Source of the DNA: Spirochaetia bacterium
Lineage (GTDB): Bacteria; Spirochaetota; Spirochaetia; Treponematales; Breznakiellaceae
Assembly: GCA_025997655.1 (NCBI GenBank)
Contig: BNUW01000113.1
Location: 1-8,095 of the forward strand
Direction of reading: 5' to 3'
Length of the DNA stretch: 8,095 bases
The notes below the pieces were generated by a model. It made no database searches and was not told where the DNA came from. It saw only the letters and a program-made list of their open reading frames with translations. Below are positions 5,883-8,095 of this stretch, one piece after another. Within the stretch, counting starts at the first letter, position 1. Each line of letters starts with the position of its first letter. The position numbers were made by a program, and so were the translations under genes.

Positions 5883-6859
5883 GGCTCGCTCCGTGGGTGA
5901 TGACAGAAGACCATGCGGCCCTTCCCCAGTTCCGTCCGGGGGGGCATTACCCCGCAGTCCTCACCGGCTTGACCGCACCGGGACGCGAAGGGGCAGCCCG
6001 AAGGGGGATCGTAGAGCCGGGGGGGCGACCCGGGGATCACCGGCAGAGGGGCCGAGGTAGACCCATGGGGACGCCCACGGGGGATGCAGTCGATCAGGGC
6101 TCTGCTGTAGGGATGGGCCGGGGAGGCAATGAGCGCCGCTGCGGGGGCGGTCTCCACGATGTGCCCGGCGTACATCACCGAAACCCGGTCGCAGGTTTCC
6201 GCCACCACCGCAAAGTTGTGGGTGATGAGTAATACCGAAAGGGAAAGTTCCCGTTGGAGGGACTTCAATAACCGTAATACCTGGGCCTGGATGGTTACGT
6301 CCAGGGCGGTGGTCGGCTCATCGGCGATGAGCAGTTCCGGCTCGCAGCTTATGGCCATGGCGATCATCACCCGCTGCTGCATGCCCCCGGAAAGCTCAAA
6401 GGGGTAACGCTTGGCCGTATCGGGATGGAGGCCCACCCGCTCAAGAAGGGAGGCGGTACGCCGGCGCAATTCCGCAGTTTCCAGGGGGATGTGGTTGGCA
6501 ATGGCCTCCCCGATCTGGCTCCCCACGGTTTCCATAGGGGAAAGAGAATTGAGGGGGTCCTGGAAAACCATGGAAATACGCTTCCCCCGGATGTTTCGCA
6601 GGTCCCTTTCGCTCCGGGCCAGCAGGTTCCGGCCATCAAAACGGACTACCCCCCGGGTCCGGCTGTGTTTTTTGTCAAGCAGCCCCAGGATGGCCCGGGA
6701 GGTGACGCTCTTCCCGCAGCCGCTCTCCCCCACCAGCCCGTGGATCTCCCCCCGAAGAAGGCTCAGGTTCACCCCGCTTAGGGCATAGAGGATGCCCTCT
6801 ATGGTGAGAAAATCACAGCGGAGATCCTCAATGGCAAGGACTTCGTCATCATTGCCCAT
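5879..6859 (-). CDS. dppD: Peptide ABC transporter ATP-binding protein DppD
   Basis: This 326-residue ATPase is the partner of DppF. Seen: Walker A GESGCGKSV (44-52), Q-loop VFQDP (Gln100), signature LSGGMQQR (156-163), Walker B LLIADEP (176-182), D-loop TALD (Asp187), and switch His214 in LITHNF, where Asn replaces the more common Asp after the His. The C-terminal extension GCPFASRCGQAGEDC plus VFCH gives Cys289, Cys295, Cys302 and Cys319, nearly the same spacing as in DppF. The frame is open for 24 more codons upstream, but the ATG at 6859 is chosen: GGAGG sits 6 bases before it, and the ATPase fold starts at once (EVLAIEDLRCDF). The start overlaps the dppC stop by 11 bases, and the stop shares ATGA with dppF. 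Confidence 0.94.
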   Translation of the reverse strand: MGNDDEVLAIEDLRCDFLTIEGILYALSGVNLSLLRGEIHGLVGESGCGKSVTSRAILGLLDKKHSRTRGVVRFDGRNLLARSERDLRNIRGKRISMVFQDPLNSLSPMETVGSQIGEAIANHIPLETAELRRRTASLLERVGLHPDTAKRYPFELSGGMQQRVMIAMAISCEPELLIADEPTTALDVTIQAQVLRLLKSLQRELSLSVLLITHNFAVVAETCDRVSVMYAGHIVETAPAAALIASPAHPYSRALIDCIPRGRPHGSTSAPLPVIPGSPPRLYDPPSGCPFASRCGQAGEDCGVMPPRTELGKGRMVFCHHPRSEP

Positions 6860-7757
6860 GGGAAGCCTCCAGTTTTTTGAAGGACGGAAGGATACGATCC
6901 GAGGGATCGATGTACTGGGCAATACAGTCACAGAAAATGTTGAGGCTCACCACCGTAAGGACGATGGCCGCCCCGGGCGCCAAAGCCAGAAGCGGGCTCT
7001 GGAGCAGAAAGTTCCGCCCCTCGTCCAGCATGGCCCCCCAGTCCGCCGTGGGAGGGCTAACCCCCAGGCCGATAAAACTCAGTGCCGCCAAGTCGAGGAT
7101 CGCATAGGCCATGTCCAGGGTAAGCTGTACCATCACGGTATCCACACAGTTGGGGAAGATATGGCGGAAAATTACATAGGGCCGGGAGAAGCCGATGGAC
7201 TCCGCCGCCTCCACATAGGTTTTGTTTTTTTCGATCAAGGTAAGGGAACGGACAAGCCGGGTGAGCATGGGCACATAGATGATGCCCAGGGCGATAACCG
7301 CATTGGCAATACCCCGGCCAAGGGCGGCGACCAGCAGGAAGGCCAGGAGCAGGGAGGGAAAGGAGAGAAGCACATCGCAGCAACGGCCCACGATGGAGTC
7401 GAATTTTCCGCCGTAGTACCCGGAAAACAGCCCCAGGGGCGCCCCGATGAGCACCGAAAGGGAAACAACCCCCAGGGCGCTCATGATGGTTACCCGGCCG
7501 CCGTAGAGGAGCCGGGAGAAGAGGTCCCGGCCCATCTTGTCCGCCCCTAAAAGATGCTCCCGGGAAGGCTGAGCCAGGGATGCGGAAAGATCCTGCCCGG
7601 TCTCGCTGTAGGGTGCAAGGAGGGGGGCAAAAAAGCAACAGAGGATGATCAGAAGCAGTACAGTCCCGGATATGAGCATGGGCGGGGTAAACAAAACCCC
7701 TTCGGTTTTTTTATGCCCAGGGCGCTTCCGCCGGAAGAAGGGCTTATGGCTGAACAA
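6849..7757 (-). CDS. dppC: Peptide ABC transporter permease DppC
   Basis: This 302-residue inner-membrane permease is the DppC/OppC half of the transport channel. Seen: a basic cytoplasmic N-terminus (FRRKRPGHKK), first membrane helix about 28-48 ending FFAPLLAPY, the family motif HLLGADKMGRDLFSRLLYGGRVT (68-90), a helix about 91-111 (LGVVSLSVLIGAPLGLF), further helices near 130-165, and the ATPase-coupling EAA loop EAAESIGFSRPYVIFRHIFPN (183-203). Two more helices follow with FIGLGVSPPTADWGAML. Length is normal. The start is TTG at 7757, supported by GGAGGG 5 bases upstream; the next in-frame ATG (residue 27) would cut into the lead-in to the first helix. The start overlaps the dppB stop by 14 bases. 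Confidence 0.93.
   Translation of the reverse strand: MFSHKPFFRRKRPGHKKTEGVLFTPPMLISGTVLLLIILCCFFAPLLAPYSETGQDLSASLAQPSREHLLGADKMGRDLFSRLLYGGRVTIMSALGVVSLSVLIGAPLGLFSGYYGGKFDSIVGRCCDVLLSFPSLLLAFLLVAALGRGIANAVIALGIIYVPMLTRLVRSLTLIEKNKTYVEAAESIGFSRPYVIFRHIFPNCVDTVMVQLTLDMAYAILDLAALSFIGLGVSPPTADWGAMLDEGRNFLLQSPLLALAPGAAIVLTVVSLNIFCDCIAQYIDPSDRILPSFKKLEASHGQ
6866..6870 (-). promoter_or_regulatory. Shine-Dalgarno that sets the dppD start
   Basis: GGAGG on the minus strand lies 6 bases before ATG at 6859, inside the end of dppC. It argues for the 326-residue product rather than a longer one from 6931, which would place 72 bases of dppC-overlapping sequence in frame. Confidence 0.8.
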
Positions 7758-8095
7758 GGGCGCCCTCCGTTATCCCCCCCTTAGTAGCTGCCCTAATCCG
7801 TGGATCGATAAGAACATATATCACATCCACCAGGAGATTCAGCAGCAGAAACAGAGCCACCAGGAACATGATGATGCTCTGCACCACCGGATAATCCGAT
7901 GCCTGAATCCCCTCGATAAGCAGTGCGCCGATACCCCCCAGGGCAAAGACATTCTCCACCAGCACCGCCCCTCTGACATCCGGAAGGTCGAAGCTCAAAT
8001 AGACCGCTACGGGTTTTGGGATTATGATGATATAAACGTTTTTAATGATTATCTGTATTTGGATAAAAAAGACAGAACTTCTAAAATAAAGGAAA
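7744..8095 (-). CDS. dppB: Peptide ABC transporter permease DppB, C-terminal part only
   Basis: This is the 3' end of the DppB/OppB permease gene, running toward the right edge with the stop TAA at 7746-7744. Recognisable sequence runs from PVAVYLSFDLP through GAVLVENVFALGGIGALLIEGIQ and DYPVVQSIIMFLVALFLL to LVDVIYVLIDPRIR, which is the usual last membrane helix and C-terminal motif. These family residues reach back to about position 8013. Beyond that the frame stays open to the edge, but reads an AT-rich, Ile-rich stretch (IIIKNVYIIII) that does not look like the expected EAA-loop region with its HALxNAxxPV pattern, so 8014-8095 may not be dppB. A TTG at 7998 is not a credible start for this family. 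A run of seven G residues (7774-7780) falls near the end of the gene. Confidence 0.8.
   Translation of the reverse strand, partial: FLYFRSSVFFIQIQIIIKNVYIIIIPKPVAVYLSFDLPDVRGAVLVENVFALGGIGALLIEGIQASDYPVVQSIIMFLVALFLLLNLLVDVIYVLIDPRIRAATKGGITEGALVQP
7763..7768 (-). promoter_or_regulatory. Shine-Dalgarno supporting the TTG start of dppC
   Basis: The minus strand reads GGAGGG with a 5-base spacer to TTG at 7757. It lies inside the last codons of dppB, so dppC translation is probably coupled to dppB. Confidence 0.75.
8020..8095. other. Abrupt AT-rich segment at the right edge, possible junction
   Basis: Positions 8021-8095 contain 16 G or C in 75 bases (about 21%), against well over half in the rest of the window. 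The change coincides with the point where DppB similarity ends. The plus strand is open here in the frame starting at 8020 and reads DYDDINVFNDYLYLDKK followed by DRTSKIKE, which looks more like ordinary AT-rich coding sequence than the opposite Ile-rich frame does. I do not recognise the product. It could be an insertion or rearrangement breakpoint, or a chimeric sequence end. Confidence 0.6.

Noticed and set aside
6792..7550. A 252-codon plus-strand open frame
   Set aside because: It is antisense to dppC and the start of dppD. It is rich in Gly, Gln and His with no domain, so it is a shadow frame.
2452..7780. Runs of seven G or C (2452-2458, 5938-5944, 6019-6025, 7774-7780) and a run of eight T (2687-2694) as possible phase-variation tracts
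   Set aside because: All lie inside intact frames and mostly encode Pro-Pro, Gly-Gly or Lys-Lys in expected places. Seven to eight bases is short for a switching tract in a GC-rich genome and no frame break is associated.

Overview
The window is a GC-rich chromosomal segment (roughly 55-60% G+C by eye) of a Gram-negative-type bacterium, most likely a treponeme-like spirochaete. Three things point there, none decisive. The solute-binding lipoprotein has a relaxed lipobox (F-M-S-C). The M18 aminopeptidase is of the form I associate with Borrelia, spirochaetes and clostridia (GQDDKVC, DKEE, SADV, SMHS). The Aat-like protein is a divergent type lacking the usual GESMF and DxQ motifs. The assignment is from memory of families, not from a search.

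Layout from left to right. Positions 1-904 (minus) hold the N-terminal 301 codons of a GlgX/isoamylase-type glycogen debranching enzyme that runs off the left edge. Positions 918-1667 (minus) hold an Aat-family (leucyl/phenylalanyl-tRNA-protein transferase) gene. Positions 1705-3309 (minus) hold a family-5 peptide-type solute-binding lipoprotein. These three lie on one strand with short gaps and probably form one transcript. At 3310-3368 there is a compact, nearly symmetric divergent promoter region. At 3369-4760 (plus) lies the M18 aspartyl-type aminopeptidase. The 168-base gap at 4761-4928 between convergent genes carries an imperfect inverted/tandem repeat that looks like an interspersed extragenic element. 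From 4929 to the right edge (minus) come dppF, dppD, dppC and the 3' end of dppB, with overlapping stop and start codons (14, 11 and 4 bases).

How it may work together: DppBCDF is an ABC importer of the dipeptide/oligopeptide/nickel family. The lipoprotein is a plausible binding protein for it, and the cytosolic M18 enzyme would trim imported peptides. The unit therefore reads as peptide scavenging, with Aat-like protein modification and glycogen breakdown encoded downstream of the binding protein. Substrate specificity is inferred, not shown.

I found no previously undescribed multi-gene system. The points most worth a second look are: an Aat-like protein in which the residues matching catalytic Gln188 and Glu156 of E. 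coli Aat are replaced; a symmetric overlapping divergent promoter that probably gives a leaderless aminopeptidase mRNA; an abrupt change to about 21% G+C after position 8020, where dppB homology also stops; and the extragenic repeat at about 4805-4922.
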